NCBI GenBank assembly: GCA_020060765.1
Contig: JAGUZQ010000127.1
Coordinates: forward strand, 1-41,605
Length of the DNA: 41,605 nt
Direction of reading: 5' to 3'
DNA from: Planctomycetota bacterium
GTDB taxonomy: Bacteria; Planctomycetota; SZUA-567
This document shows positions 8,873-17,968 of the stretch, piece by piece. Every line of letters begins with the position of its first letter. Positions within the stretch are counted from its first letter, which is position 1. A program made the position numbers and the translations under genes. The notes under the pieces were generated by a model. It searched no databases. It worked only from the letters and a program-made list of their open reading frames with translations, and was not told the DNA's origin.

Positions 8873-9280
8873 TCACTTTCTGGCAATAGCCGCCACGTCC
8901 ACCGTCTCTGCCCCGGCTTGCTTGCACGTATCCATCACCCGCAGCAGAAGCTCCGTCGGCACGGCGCGGTCGGCCTGGATCAAAACGCGTTTGGCGCCGT
9001 TTTCCGACAGGCAGCGCGAGACCGCCCGCCCGTCATCCGCGGCGACGACATGGCCGCCCGCGTGAACCGTGCCCGCCTTGGTGACAGCCACCACCAGATA
9101 CGGCTCATTCGAGATGGCGGCGTTGCTGCTCTCGGGGCGGCTGATCCTGACCGAACTCTCCTGCACGAAACTGGCAGAGACGATGTAGAAAATCAGCAGC
9201 AGAAACACCATGTCGATCAGCGGCGCCATCTCGATCGAGGCCGTACCGTGTTTCCGCCGCAGGGACAGACAACGTTTCAT
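8873..9280 (-). CDS. exbD: ExbD/TolR biopolymer transport protein
   Basis: A subunit of the inner-membrane proton-driven motor that powers TonB, 135 residues. A short basic cytoplasmic segment is followed by one membrane helix (about 20-40) holding the essential aspartate D23 in APLIDMVFLLLIF. A periplasmic domain follows, ending in a beta/alpha fold (VLIQADRAVPTELLLRVMD). The start ATG overlaps the exbB stop codon (ATGA at 9277-9280), so translation is probably coupled. It is more like ExbD than TolR because of the neighbouring tonB and receptor. Confidence 0.92.
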   Translation of the reverse strand: MKRCLSLRRKHGTASIEMAPLIDMVFLLLIFYIVSASFVQESSVRISRPESSNAAISNEPYLVVAVTKAGTVHAGGHVVAADDGRAVSRCLSENGAKRVLIQADRAVPTELLLRVMDTCKQAGAETVDVAAIARK

Positions 9281-9663
9281 GTTTCCAGTTCCTTTGTGTT
9301 CATTCCGCCAATTTCATTAAGCAAGCGTTCCAGAAGAAACGCCGGAATCGCGATAGCCAGCCCGTACTCGGTGGTGTAAAGCGCAGCATGAATTCCGCCC
9401 GCCACCTCCTGCGACGCGCAACCAACCGACAATCCATAAAAAGTATTAATCATGCCGCAGACCGTGCCCAGCAACCCCAACATCGGCGCGAGCGCTAACA
9501 GCGCGCGGATCATGCCGAGGCGGCGCAGACCGTTCACGCGGTCGCCGTCGCCGAACCGCTGCGCCAGGAGCCGCTCCGCCAGCAGGAAATACAATACCGT
9601 TCCCAGCATAAGCAACGCCGCCATTACGGTTCCACCGGGCGCGGAGAAATCAAAGGGGTTCAT
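9277..9663 (-). CDS. exbB: Short ExbB/TolQ-type proton channel subunit
   Basis: The second ExbB-like subunit of the operon, 128 residues, shorter than E. coli ExbB (244). It keeps three membrane helices: about 12-30 (VMAALLMLGTVLYFLLAE), about 50-75 with the family signature LAPMLGLLGTVCGMI, and about 95-118 (TTEYGLAIAIPAFLLERL). ATG 9663 overlaps the stop of the upstream ttpC-like gene (ATGA) and replaces longer upstream starts that would lie deep inside that gene. In TtpC/TonB2 systems a short ExbB2 also sits between TtpC and ExbD2. It probably forms the channel together with ExbD. Confidence 0.88.
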   Translation of the reverse strand: MNPFDFSAPGGTVMAALLMLGTVLYFLLAERLLAQRFGDGDRVNGLRRLGMIRALLALAPMLGLLGTVCGMINTFYGLSVGCASQEVAGGIHAALYTTEYGLAIAIPAFLLERLLNEIGGMNTKELET

Positions 9664-10997
9664 GCGTCCTCCTTCCGCTGCGCAAGGATATGTAATACGT
9701 CCATGCCCCACTGTTCGAGCAATACTTCCCGCCGTTCCACCGAACGGCTCAGCCACGCGTGCCCCAGCAAGAGCGGCACCGCCATCATGAGGCCGAGTTG
9801 CGTGGTGATAAGTGCTTCGGAGATGCCGCCGGAAAGAATTCGCGAATTCCCCGTGCCGAAACTGGCAATGTCACCGAAGGTGTGGATCATCCCGGAAACA
9901 GTGCCAAGCAATCCCAGCAGCGGCGCCACTCCCGCAAGCGCCGCCAGCAGGGAAAGCGAACGGTTCAGGCGCGGCGCTTCGGCCAGCAGCGCCGCCTCCA
10001 TCCGCGACTCGCGTTCAGTGTCGTTTTCATGACGCGAGCGCAGCCCCACTCGCGCCAGGCGTTCTTCCGGGGTATTGGCCGCAATGTCGCCGACATTTCC
10101 CCTCGTTAAATTCCCGAGCAAGTTGCGCAGGCTGTCCAGTTCCTTCCCCGGCAGATACGCCTGGTTCAGGTAATGCAGCCGCTCCGCGATCAGCAGCAAT
10201 CCCAGCACGCCGCACAGCAGGATCGGATAAACAAAGATGCCGCCCGCCGCAAGCCAGTCGCGCCAGTTCTGCCCGCGTTGCAGTTCCCGCGTCGAGAGCG
10301 CCCCCGTCACGTCGACCGGCAGCACCGTCATTTTGCCAGTCGATGCCCCGCGCAAAGCCTGAAGCCCCTCCCCGTCCGGCAGCAGACCAGCGATGCGCAA
10401 ATTTCCGTTCCGCATGGTTTCGAGAATTCCCACAGTGTCCGGCGTCTCGCCGCAGGCATAAGCCGCAACGCCGCCAACATGCAGCACCGGCAGTTTCTCG
10501 CTGATGCCGCTTCTCGTGACAACCGGCGCCTCGGTCAAAGTAATTTCGCGTGCGGCATCCAATTGCACCAGGCGGGACTGAATGTTTCGCCAGACCTTTT
10601 CCGCCAGCGCGGCGGCATTCCCGTCTTCGCCGACCGGGCAAACGCCCGCCGCATCCAGTTGCTCTTTCAGTATCCGGCACTTGTAGCGGTAGGACGCCTC
10701 GTCGCGCCGGAATTCGTTGCGGTTTTTCGTAACTTCCGCCAGTTCTGTTTTCGCCGCTTCCGCCTTGCCGTGCGCGGCGTTCAGTTCCGCGTAAGCCGCT
10801 TGCAGATTAGCGGCGAGTTCCTTGCGTTCAGAGAGAAGCCCGGCGCGGAACGCAGCCAATTCCTTTTCCGCCTCGCCCCGGCGCGCATTCGCCTGTTCCG
10901 CCAGTCTTTTTGCGGCGGCGTCATCTTCGCCGCTCCATCCCCCCAGGGGAAAGAACGACAATAAACCGAGCGTGAGAATAAATCTTTTCGCTGTCAC
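9660..10997 (-). CDS. ttpC: TtpC-like ExbB protein with long periplasmic coiled coil
   Basis: An ExbB-family protein of 445 residues with an N-terminal extension. After a signal-like segment (FILTLGLLSFFPLGGW) a coiled coil rich in A/E/K/R spans about 28-115, followed by a soluble domain (about 120-245). The MotA/TolQ/ExbB domain follows: helices GGIFVYPILLCGVLGLLLIA (about 250), AALAGVAPLLGLLGTVSGMI (about 350) and TTQLGLMMAVPLLLGHAWL (about 400). This matches the domain plan of TtpC of the Vibrio TonB2 system, and the gene order is the same. The GTG start at 10997 overlaps the upstream stop (GTGA). It probably links the inner-membrane motor to the periplasm. Confidence 0.82.
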   Translation of the reverse strand: MTAKRFILTLGLLSFFPLGGWSGEDDAAAKRLAEQANARRGEAEKELAAFRAGLLSERKELAANLQAAYAELNAAHGKAEAAKTELAEVTKNRNEFRRDEASYRYKCRILKEQLDAAGVCPVGEDGNAAALAEKVWRNIQSRLVQLDAAREITLTEAPVVTRSGISEKLPVLHVGGVAAYACGETPDTVGILETMRNGNLRIAGLLPDGEGLQALRGASTGKMTVLPVDVTGALSTRELQRGQNWRDWLAAGGIFVYPILLCGVLGLLLIAERLHYLNQAYLPGKELDSLRNLLGNLTRGNVGDIAANTPEERLARVGLRSRHENDTERESRMEAALLAEAPRLNRSLSLLAALAGVAPLLGLLGTVSGMIHTFGDIASFGTGNSRILSGGISEALITTQLGLMMAVPLLLGHAWLSRSVERREVLLEQWGMDVLHILAQRKEDA

Positions 10998-11776
10998 TTT
11001 TTCACCGCCGCCTTCGGCTTCGTGCCTGCCGCAAGCGGAAGCACCAGCCAATCCGCCACCATCCGTCCCGCCTGCATGGAGAAGGCAGACAGAATTCGGT
11101 CGCGCAAACCTGTTTCCCTGATCTCCTCAAGCAACAGCCTGCCGCCTTCCATGCGCGCCGTTCCCGCCCGGAGGCCATCCAGCGCCATCCACCACGCGCC
11201 CGCGTCGCCCGCGCGCAGGAGCCGCACCGCCAGTTCCTCTCCGTTCAGAAAACCGGAAGCTACCTCGACGCTCCACATCCGGCACGCTGCTTCAGTATCG
11301 GCCAGCCGTTTCATGGCTACATCGAGTTTCCGCGAAGTGCTGTCTTCCTGACCCACGGGAACGACGCCGGGAAGCGAAGCCGAGGCGCGGGCGTCCAGTG
11401 CTTCATGCAGGCGGTCGGAGACTTCGGTTGCCGCCGTCTCCAGTTGGCGGTGTTCGTCGACGGTGGAGTTCATGCCAGCCGATTCCTGGCGGATTTTGGC
11501 GATACCGGATTCAGCTCGTTCAGTTTCCGTCCGGCGGCGTTCGACCTCCTCTTTGAGCAATTTTTCCAGCAGCTCCAGCCGCGCCTTCTCCGCCTGCCAC
11601 TCGGCGCGCTCCTTTTCCAGCGCCGTCCGCGCATCGTTGGCCGCGCGCAGATCAAGCAGAATCCGCTCCGGAACCGAAGGCTTCTCCGCAGCCTCGATTT
11701 TCCCCCAAACGAAAAAAGTCAGAACTGCAATTGCTGCAAGGTGCGCGCGATACGGTCGCACGGATTTCCTTTTCAT
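10994..11776 (-). CDS. DUF3450-like periplasmic coiled-coil protein of the TonB2-type motor
   Basis: A 260-residue exported protein: basic start, signal peptide (LAAIAVLTFFVWGKIEAAE), a long coiled coil (about 35-115, rich in E/R/K) and a C-terminal helical domain containing LDGLRAGTARMEGGRLLL. DUF3450 proteins have this layout and are encoded next to TtpC/ExbB2/ExbD2/TonB2; the assignment rests on layout and context rather than a profile search. ATG 11776 overlaps the stop of the ATPase gene (ATGA), so it is translationally coupled. It presumably works in the periplasm with the coiled coil of the next gene product. No enzymatic motif is seen. Confidence 0.7.
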   Translation of the reverse strand: MKRKSVRPYRAHLAAIAVLTFFVWGKIEAAEKPSVPERILLDLRAANDARTALEKERAEWQAEKARLELLEKLLKEEVERRRTETERAESGIAKIRQESAGMNSTVDEHRQLETAATEVSDRLHEALDARASASLPGVVPVGQEDSTSRKLDVAMKRLADTEAACRMWSVEVASGFLNGEELAVRLLRAGDAGAWWMALDGLRAGTARMEGGRLLLEEIRETGLRDRILSAFSMQAGRMVADWLVLPLAAGTKPKAAVKK

Positions 11777-12618
11777 CGGCAACCTTTCACGGAAACCTGT
11801 TCGCAAGTCTTGCCCAACGGAACGCAATAGAATGAATCGCCGGCCAGGTCGCGGACTATCCGGGTTTCGACCTGGAAAACCTCGCGCAGAATCTCCACCG
11901 TCAGCACTTCCTCGGAGGAACCTTCGGCGACTACGCGCCCGTCTCGCAGGGCGATGATGTGGTCGGCGTAGCGCGCGGCGAGGTTGAGGTCGTGCACGCT
12001 CAGCAAGACAGTGTTCCCAAGTTCGCGGTTCAGCCTGCGCACCAGATCCATTATTTCAAACTGGTGCGCCATGTCGAGAAACGTCGTCGGCTCGTCCAGG
12101 AACAGATACTTCGGCGACTGCGAAAGCAGCATCGCGATCCACGCCAGCTGTTTCTGTCCGGAACTGAGCTGGCTGATAAGGTGGTGGCGCAGCCGGTCGG
12201 AACCGCTCAGTTGCAGGGCGCGCTCGACCGCTTCGCTGTCCTCCGGGGTAAGCGACTCGAACAGCCGCCGGTGTGGGTAACGGCCGTGATAGGCCAGTTC
12301 CTCCACGGTCAGATCGTTAGGCGCGCTGTTTTCCTGGAACAGGATGCCCAGGCGGCACGCCAGTTCCTTGGGCGAAAATTCGGCGATATTCCGACCGTCC
12401 AGAATCACGGTTCCCATTTCCGGTCGAAGTTGCCAGGCGAGAGTTTTCAGCAGCGTGCTTTTGCCAGAACCGTTTGGGCCGATGAAGACAGTAATCTTAC
12501 CCTCCGGAATCGCGACTGTCTGCCCGGCGATGACTGGCGTCTGTTTCTGGCGATACCGCACGGTGAGGTCGTTGCCTGCCAGCCCGGAAATGGTGAAGGT
12601 TGCGGATTCCTGGCTCAT
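11773..12618 (-). CDS. Iron-chelate/cobalamin-type ABC transporter ATP-binding protein
   Basis: Cytoplasmic ATPase that powers import of an iron-siderophore, heme or corrinoid complex (FecE/FhuC/BtuD family), 281 residues. Walker A is GPNGSGKST (47-55), the ABC signature is LSSGQ (151-155), Walker B is YLFLDEP (171-177) and the switch histidine is H209 in SVHDLNLAARYAD. The start ATG overlaps the permease stop (ATGA at 12615-12618) and its stop overlaps the next start. All catalytic motifs are intact. The substrate cannot be decided from the ATPase; context favours a ferric siderophore. Confidence 0.93.
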   Translation of the reverse strand: MSQESATFTISGLAGNDLTVRYRQKQTPVIAGQTVAIPEGKITVFIGPNGSGKSTLLKTLAWQLRPEMGTVILDGRNIAEFSPKELACRLGILFQENSAPNDLTVEELAYHGRYPHRRLFESLTPEDSEAVERALQLSGSDRLRHHLISQLSSGQKQLAWIAMLLSQSPKYLFLDEPTTFLDMAHQFEIMDLVRRLNRELGNTVLLSVHDLNLAARYADHIIALRDGRVVAEGSSEEVLTVEILREVFQVETRIVRDLAGDSFYCVPLGKTCEQVSVKGCR

Positions 12619-13721
12619 AGGCGTCCGAATTCCTGCTTGCGCCGCATCAGGTAGAGGAAGAAACCGCCGCCCAGCACGCCAGTGACTATCCCCACCGGAA
12701 TCTGTACCGGGCTGAGCGCCAGGCGCGAGGTCGCGTCAGCGCAGGTCAGCAGCGCCGGCCCCGCGAACAAACAGCCTGCGAGTAGGCGCCGGTGCGGACT
12801 TCCCACCAGACTGCGGACGATGTGCGGCACGATCAAGCCCACAAACCCGATCAGCCCCGCCACCGAAACCGCCGAGGCCGCCGACAGAATCGCCGCCGCC
12901 GCCAGCAGAAAACGCGTCCGCTCCACCGGCATCCCCAGCGACTTGGCCGTCGGGTCACCGAGTAACAGGATGTCGAGATACCGCGTTCCGGAAAAGCCCA
13001 GTATCACGCACACCAGCGTCCACGGCGCGATCATCCGCACCTGCTCCCAGCCGACACCGGTGAGCGACCCCGTCGTCCAGGCCAGGGCGTTCTGTACCAC
13101 GGTAAGGTCGCGGGCGAAAAAGAAAAGCCCGGTCTGGATCGACCCCGCAATCGCGCCGATGATGACTCCCGCCAGAACCAAGCGCACCGGACTGGTGCCG
13201 TGATTCCACGCAATTGCATAGACCAGTAAAAACGCGCCCATACCTCCCGCCATCGCGATCAGCGGCAGGTGCGCCCCCAGCGCCGGAAACAACACCAGCA
13301 CCAGCATGATCGTCAGCCCCGCGCCGGAACTGACTCCCAGCAGGTAGGGGCTGGCCATTTCGTTGCGGGTAATGGCCTGGAATATGCTGCCGGAAAAAGC
13401 CAGGTTTATTCCCACCATGATCCCCACCAGCACGCGCGGCAGCCGCACCGTCCAGACGATCAGCGTAGTAGTGGCAATAGCGTCGGGGTCGCCGAACCCC
13501 AGGTTTCTGGCGACATTTTCCCCGAGAAGCAGCCGCAGCAGCAGTTCCGGTTGCCCCCAGACTTCGGCGCCGGTGAGAGCGTGCCATGCCTGTCTCCAAG
13601 TCATTTCGTAGGAACCGGCGCCGACCTGTACAAACGCAGCCAGTAGCACGGCGAACGAGGAAAGCGTCACCAGCAGCGCCATCGCCTTGCCGCCGCGCGG
13701 TAATTTCTCATTTTCCGGCAT
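12615..13721 (-). CDS. FecCD-family ABC transporter permease
   Basis: Inner-membrane permease of the BtuC/FecCD/FhuB family, 368 residues, with about ten hydrophobic segments. Family hallmarks are WTVRLPRVLVGIMVG near residue 80, GLIGFVGLIVPHIVR near 305 and a C-terminal helix pair (GIVTGVLGGGFFLYLM). ATG 13721 is preferred because GGGAAG lies just upstream; it overlaps the end of the binding-protein gene by 14 bases. A start at MALLV (13682) is also possible. It works with the ATPase at 11773-12618 and the binding protein at 13708-14943. Confidence 0.92.
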   Translation of the reverse strand: MPENEKLPRGGKAMALLVTLSSFAVLLAAFVQVGAGSYEMTWRQAWHALTGAEVWGQPELLLRLLLGENVARNLGFGDPDAIATTTLIVWTVRLPRVLVGIMVGINLAFSGSIFQAITRNEMASPYLLGVSSGAGLTIMLVLVLFPALGAHLPLIAMAGGMGAFLLVYAIAWNHGTSPVRLVLAGVIIGAIAGSIQTGLFFFARDLTVVQNALAWTTGSLTGVGWEQVRMIAPWTLVCVILGFSGTRYLDILLLGDPTAKSLGMPVERTRFLLAAAAILSAASAVSVAGLIGFVGLIVPHIVRSLVGSPHRRLLAGCLFAGPALLTCADATSRLALSPVQIPVGIVTGVLGGGFFLYLMRRKQEFGRL

Positions 13722-14943
13722 CGGCTTCCCCGCGCAGAATTTTCGCCACCAGGCCGCGGTCGAAAAGCTGTTCCTCCGGCGGATAATGCTGGTCATCGCG
13801 ATAGGCTCCGAAGAGGTCGGGATATATCTGCTTGGCCGCCATCTCGATCTGAAAGAGGTAAAAGACCGGCCCCTGCAGCGGCGTGCCGCCGGGATGCACC
13901 CGACCAGTCTGGAACGCCTTCAAACGCTTGCCCAGCGGATCGTCGCCGAGTTTTAACAACTGCTCGTAAGCAGCGCGCGCTCCTTGCCCCGAACCAGGCG
14001 CGCCGTAGATCGCCAGCGGCATTATCAGCACGTCGGGATCGATTGCCAGCAATCCTTCCAGGTCGAGCGCCGCGCCCCGACCGCCGCCTTCGCCGTAGGT
14101 GGCGATCTTCAATTCCGCGAAGGCGTCCAGCGCTCCCACAGCGACGTACTGCGCCTGTCCGAAACCGCCATGCCCCAGGCTGTAGGGCGTGATCCGCCCC
14201 TTGGCATAATAGATCAGGCCGACTTTCGGTCGCTTGTCCGGAGGCGGAAGTTTAGCTTTGATGTCGCGGGTCAACCTGTCGCCGATTTTTTCCAACGCGG
14301 CAATCCTTTCTGGCTGGCGATAGACCTGGGCTACCTTGTCGGCGAGTTCCCAGACATTATAAAATCTGTACGGCTCATCGCCCTCATAGATATTTTCCCG
14401 GCTGTAGCGGTTGGCGAAAAAGGGGCCGACATTGCGGGCGATCTCCTCCACGTCAGCCTTGCTCCAACTGCGGCTTTGCGCCAATTGCAACGGGTCGATG
14501 TGGTGGATGTCGGCGCGGAGCTGGTAGAGCAGCTCCTTGTCGAACATGTTGCCGGAAGCGGCGGAGAGATAGATCAGCGTCTTGGGATTAAGAGAAAAGT
14601 CGACCGCCGGGAGTTGCCGGTAAAAGCCGTCGTAAAAATTATTCTGATAGCCGGTCGCCAGCAGTTTGTCGTCTCGGTTCACCGCCACCAGCATGTCGTT
14701 ATAGTTCGCGTCCTGCGTCACGATCCGTTCCGGCGGACGCTGGAAAGTCACCGTGCCGACCGGGGACATGGTGACGCTGTAGGGTTTGTCGGGAGATGGC
14801 TGGGCTGGCTTCTTTTCGGTGCTGATGATCGTGCGGTCGCCTGCCGCCGAAAAGACGGAAAGCGTGATTCCCACCGCGATCAGCGCCACCAGCAGCGCCG
14901 CGATGGAAACTAGCCTGGCGGCGCGTCCTTCGAGCAAGGCCAT
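13708..14943 (-). CDS. Membrane-anchored siderophore/metal-chelate binding protein
   Basis: Periplasmic substrate-binding component of the ABC importer, 411 residues. It has an N-terminal membrane helix (about 12-32, VSIAALLVALIAVGITLSVF) without a clear signal-peptidase site or lipobox, so it is probably tethered. The body is of the helical-backbone BtuF/FhuD type, with PPERIVTQDANYNDMLVAV near residue 70 and a second lobe around DLEGLLAIDPDVLIM near 310. ATG 14943 follows GGAAGGA by ten bases and starts just after the methyltransferase stop. The ligand is not identifiable; a chelate carried by the receptor at 15717-17870 is the natural inference. Confidence 0.85.
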   Translation of the reverse strand: MALLEGRAARLVSIAALLVALIAVGITLSVFSAAGDRTIISTEKKPAQPSPDKPYSVTMSPVGTVTFQRPPERIVTQDANYNDMLVAVNRDDKLLATGYQNNFYDGFYRQLPAVDFSLNPKTLIYLSAASGNMFDKELLYQLRADIHHIDPLQLAQSRSWSKADVEEIARNVGPFFANRYSRENIYEGDEPYRFYNVWELADKVAQVYRQPERIAALEKIGDRLTRDIKAKLPPPDKRPKVGLIYYAKGRITPYSLGHGGFGQAQYVAVGALDAFAELKIATYGEGGGRGAALDLEGLLAIDPDVLIMPLAIYGAPGSGQGARAAYEQLLKLGDDPLGKRLKAFQTGRVHPGGTPLQGPVFYLFQIEMAAKQIYPDLFGAYRDDQHYPPEEQLFDRGLVAKILRGEADAGK

Positions 14944-14948
14944 AACGG

Positions 14949-15698
14949 TTACTTCCTTCCCACCAGCACGAAAGGAACGCTGCTGAATTCGCCCAGTTCC
15001 GGCGTCCGTTCCCCCAATCTGGCGCGCGCCTCTATCACGCCCTCCATCTTCAAGCTGCATATGTCATTCAATCCCGCCGCCTCCATTACCACCCGCAATT
15101 CTCCGGAGGTGTGGTTCTTGAAAGGCAATTCCTGCAAGGCTTGGCGATATTCCTCGGACATGCGCCATTTCCGCTTTTTCTGTTGATGGTGCCCGCGATT
15201 TTCCGGATTCTGCGGATGGTCATGGCCGATCAGCACAAGCACGCCGCCCTCCCTGAGCAACTGAGTCCAGCGCCTGAGCGCGTAACCAGGATGAGGCAGC
15301 GTAAACAGCAGAAAACGGCTGGAAATCAGGTTGAAACTCCTGTCGGGGAAAGGAGGGTCTTCAGCATCGCCCTCGGTATAGTGGATAGTCAGGTTCCTTT
15401 CCTGGGCGGCTTGCCGAGCAGCCTCAAGCATTCGGGGGGAGAAGTCAATCCCCATGGTCTGGTAGTCCAATTCCGACCAGAACTGGGCGATCGTGCCGGG
15501 GCCGGTGCCGATGTCCAGCGCCGTGCGGGCAGGCGAACCCTTGCCGTTTCCAACCGCGCGGCGCAACACCGCCTTCCACTCCTTCCGCGTCGAGGGGTCG
15601 GCGAATTCGCGGTAAAGCTGCGAATCCACCCACCCTTCGACCCGTTCGGGGCGGCTCCATCCTTCCCTGATGATTTTTTTGACTTTAGTCAGACGCAT
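14949..15698 (-). CDS. SAM-dependent methyltransferase inside the uptake operon
   Basis: A class I methyltransferase, 249 residues. Motif I is ALDIGTGPGT (60-69), an acidic residue at the second strand is D85 (GIDFS), and the post-motif acidic loop is DAEDPPFPDRSF. The N-terminal segment (about 1-40, with WVDSQLYREF) is typical of small-molecule methyltransferases of UbiE/Methyltransf_11 type. It lies between the receptor (18 bases upstream) and the binding protein (5 bases downstream), so it is expressed with the uptake system. It may methylate the imported ligand or a cofactor during its use; this is inference. A GGAG-containing site precedes ATG 15698. Confidence 0.85.
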   Translation of the reverse strand: MRLTKVKKIIREGWSRPERVEGWVDSQLYREFADPSTRKEWKAVLRRAVGNGKGSPARTALDIGTGPGTIAQFWSELDYQTMGIDFSPRMLEAARQAAQERNLTIHYTEGDAEDPPFPDRSFNLISSRFLLFTLPHPGYALRRWTQLLREGGVLVLIGHDHPQNPENRGHHQQKKRKWRMSEEYRQALQELPFKNHTSGELRVVMEAAGLNDICSLKMEGVIEARARLGERTPELGEFSSVPFVLVGRK

Positions 15699-15716
15699 CG
15701 TGCTTCTCCGAATATG

Positions 15717-17870
15717 CTAAAACTCAAAACCAAGGTTGAGCGACAGCGCCCGCGGCGCGCCCGGCATGACCGAGTAGCTGCCGCCGGATTCGTAATATTC
15801 CTCGTCGAACAGGTTTTTCAGGTTGAGTTGGGCGCTTAAGACACGATCAGACGCCAGTTCTTTCTTGTAGCCCGCCATCAGGTTGACTGTCACGTAGCCA
15901 TCCAGTTCGTAGGTGTTGTTATCGTCGCCTTCGCGGTTTCCGACAGCAAACAATCCCCCGCCCAGGCGCAATCCGGCGAATTTTCCTTCGTTATGAGTAT
16001 GCACGACCCAGATGCTGCCGCTGTGCAGAGGTATGCCCTGGAACGCCGCGCCCACCGGCAGGCTGTCGGACTTGATTACCTCGGTGTCCATATAGGCGTA
16101 GGACGCGTAGATGTTCCAATTGGGCAGGAAATCGCCCTGCGCTGTCAGCTCGAAACCTTCGCTGCGCATTTCGCCACCGTTGATGTAATAATCGGTGTTA
16201 TCCTTGTCCTTGATGGCGACGTCCTGCTTGTCGATCCGGTAGACACTGGCAGTGAAGACGAACTTGTCTTTCCAGAAGGGAGACTTGAAGCCGCCTTCGT
16301 ATTGAATGCCGGTTTCAGGGTTAAGATAATTTCCGTTCACGTCGACTCGGCCAGCACTTTGCGGATTAAAGGAAGTGCTGATTGTCGCGTAAGGAGAAAA
16401 ATGAGGAAACAGCTTGTAGAGAACTCCAAACTGCCCGCTGGCACCCCTGGTGTTTCCGGTTGTCTTAGTGTTCGTGTTGGAGTATTTTCTCGCGTTAACC
16501 TTATCCAGCCGCGCGCCGAACATGATGTGCAATTTTTCATCAAGCATGGCCAGGGTGTCTTGAAGATACAGCGCATACGCCTCCACCTCTTCATCGTCGT
16601 CTCCAGCGTCGACAATTTTCAAAGTGTCGTAATTGAAATCATATACCGGGTCTTTGATACTGATCTTGCTTAAAGTGGTATTGTCCTGCTTGCTGTGCCA
16701 GTTTTTGGAAACGTGCCTGGCTTCCACCCCGAGCAGCAAAGTATTGGCAAAAGTACCGGTATCGAATTTCAAAATAAAATCATTACTTACCGTATATTCC
16801 TTGATCCTGATATCGGAGGCGTCGTAACGCCGACCGAGCATGCCTTTTGCGTCCGGATTCCCCCTGATACGGATAGCTTCAAGGTCAACGGAAAGGTCGT
16901 GATGCACCGCGCGCGTGCGCATGGTCAGCCAGGGCAGGAACTCGTTAGTCAGGGTGAAATCCACCAGCGAATCGTCAATCTCCATCCCGTCCGTATCGGG
17001 TTCGCCCAGAAAAGTATCGATTGAGGCAACCGCCTTGTGATTTATGTCAAAGTATACCCCCGGATCAAGCATGCGTTCCTCGTGCTTGTGGCTGAGGCGG
17101 ACGTCGAGAGTGGTTCTGTCGCCGATCTGCCAGAGAAAGGCCGGCGCGACGGAGTACGATTCGGTACCGACATGATCCCGGAAAGAATCCTTGTTTACAT
17201 AAGACAGGTTCACCCTTAATGCCTTGTCGCTGGCGATGGCGCCCCCGGTGTCGAGTGAAACGCGGTAGTCATCGTACGAGCCGACGGTAGTCGCAACCTT
17301 GGTTTTGTAAGGCGCAAGCTTCGCGCCCTTGGTGACGACGTTGATAATGCCGCCCGGTTCCGCATCGCCGTAGGTGACGGCGTCTGGCCCTTTGATAACT
17401 TCCACCCGCTCGACGGTATTCAAGTCCAAGGTGTTGGAGCCGAGAGTGCGGATGCCGCTGCGATAAATCCTCTGGGAAAAACCGCGGATGGAGGACGTCT
17501 CGTATTCCTGTCCCTTAGCCTCGTTCTTTTCCGGCGAGACGCCTGCCACGTTCCGCAAAACATCCTGCAACCGGAACGAGTCCTGGTCGTCGATCAGCCC
17601 GGGCGTGATAATCTGTACCGACGCCGGAGTCTCGGTAGTCTTCATGGGAATCTTCATGACCCCGGTGGTTTCTTCCGGCAGATAGGCGCTTTCTCCCTTT
17701 TTAGCCTGCTCTATTTTTTTGCCCCGGATAGTCAACTCTTTGACGCCATCCTCGCCCAGTCTGGTCATTTTCGCCTCTTCGGCTTCTTTCGCCTTAGGCG
17801 CGTCCTCTCCCGCCATGGCCTGTCCCCAGAACAAGAATGACAAACACCCCCCCACCACCAGCTTCCGCAT
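15717..17870 (-). CDS. TonB-dependent siderophore receptor
   Basis: Outer-membrane receptor of 717 residues, the usual size for the FhuA/FhuE/FpvA group. Signal peptide 1-20 (LSFLFWGQAMA, cleaved before GED). A plug domain follows (about 75-190) with the typical TPASVQIITPGLIDDQDS, LQDVLRNVAGVS and VERVEVIKGPDAVTYGDAEP motifs. The 22-strand barrel ends with phenylalanine (LSLNLGFEF), as outer-membrane insertion requires. A possible TonB box is near ELTIRGKK (about 46-53). GGAGAGG precedes the ATG. It heads an eleven-gene operon with its own ABC importer and TonB motor. Ligand unknown; a ferric siderophore is most likely from the family. Confidence 0.93.
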   Translation of the reverse strand: MRKLVVGGCLSFLFWGQAMAGEDAPKAKEAEEAKMTRLGEDGVKELTIRGKKIEQAKKGESAYLPEETTGVMKIPMKTTETPASVQIITPGLIDDQDSFRLQDVLRNVAGVSPEKNEAKGQEYETSSIRGFSQRIYRSGIRTLGSNTLDLNTVERVEVIKGPDAVTYGDAEPGGIINVVTKGAKLAPYKTKVATTVGSYDDYRVSLDTGGAIASDKALRVNLSYVNKDSFRDHVGTESYSVAPAFLWQIGDRTTLDVRLSHKHEERMLDPGVYFDINHKAVASIDTFLGEPDTDGMEIDDSLVDFTLTNEFLPWLTMRTRAVHHDLSVDLEAIRIRGNPDAKGMLGRRYDASDIRIKEYTVSNDFILKFDTGTFANTLLLGVEARHVSKNWHSKQDNTTLSKISIKDPVYDFNYDTLKIVDAGDDDEEVEAYALYLQDTLAMLDEKLHIMFGARLDKVNARKYSNTNTKTTGNTRGASGQFGVLYKLFPHFSPYATISTSFNPQSAGRVDVNGNYLNPETGIQYEGGFKSPFWKDKFVFTASVYRIDKQDVAIKDKDNTDYYINGGEMRSEGFELTAQGDFLPNWNIYASYAYMDTEVIKSDSLPVGAAFQGIPLHSGSIWVVHTHNEGKFAGLRLGGGLFAVGNREGDDNNTYELDGYVTVNLMAGYKKELASDRVLSAQLNLKNLFDEEYYESGGSYSVMPGAPRALSLNLGFEF

Positions 17871-17968
17871 ATCCTCTCCTTCTACGCGACGAAATCGTGT
17901 CTAATCCGATCCTCTCTAGAAATTGCAAGAAATGGTGCGCATGTTTAAGAGCGCGGGAAAGTGCGATT

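Noticed and set aside
8866..8886. TTG start for tonB that would add seven residues
   Set aside because: No ribosome site ahead of it, while GTGAGG is placed well for ATG 8865.
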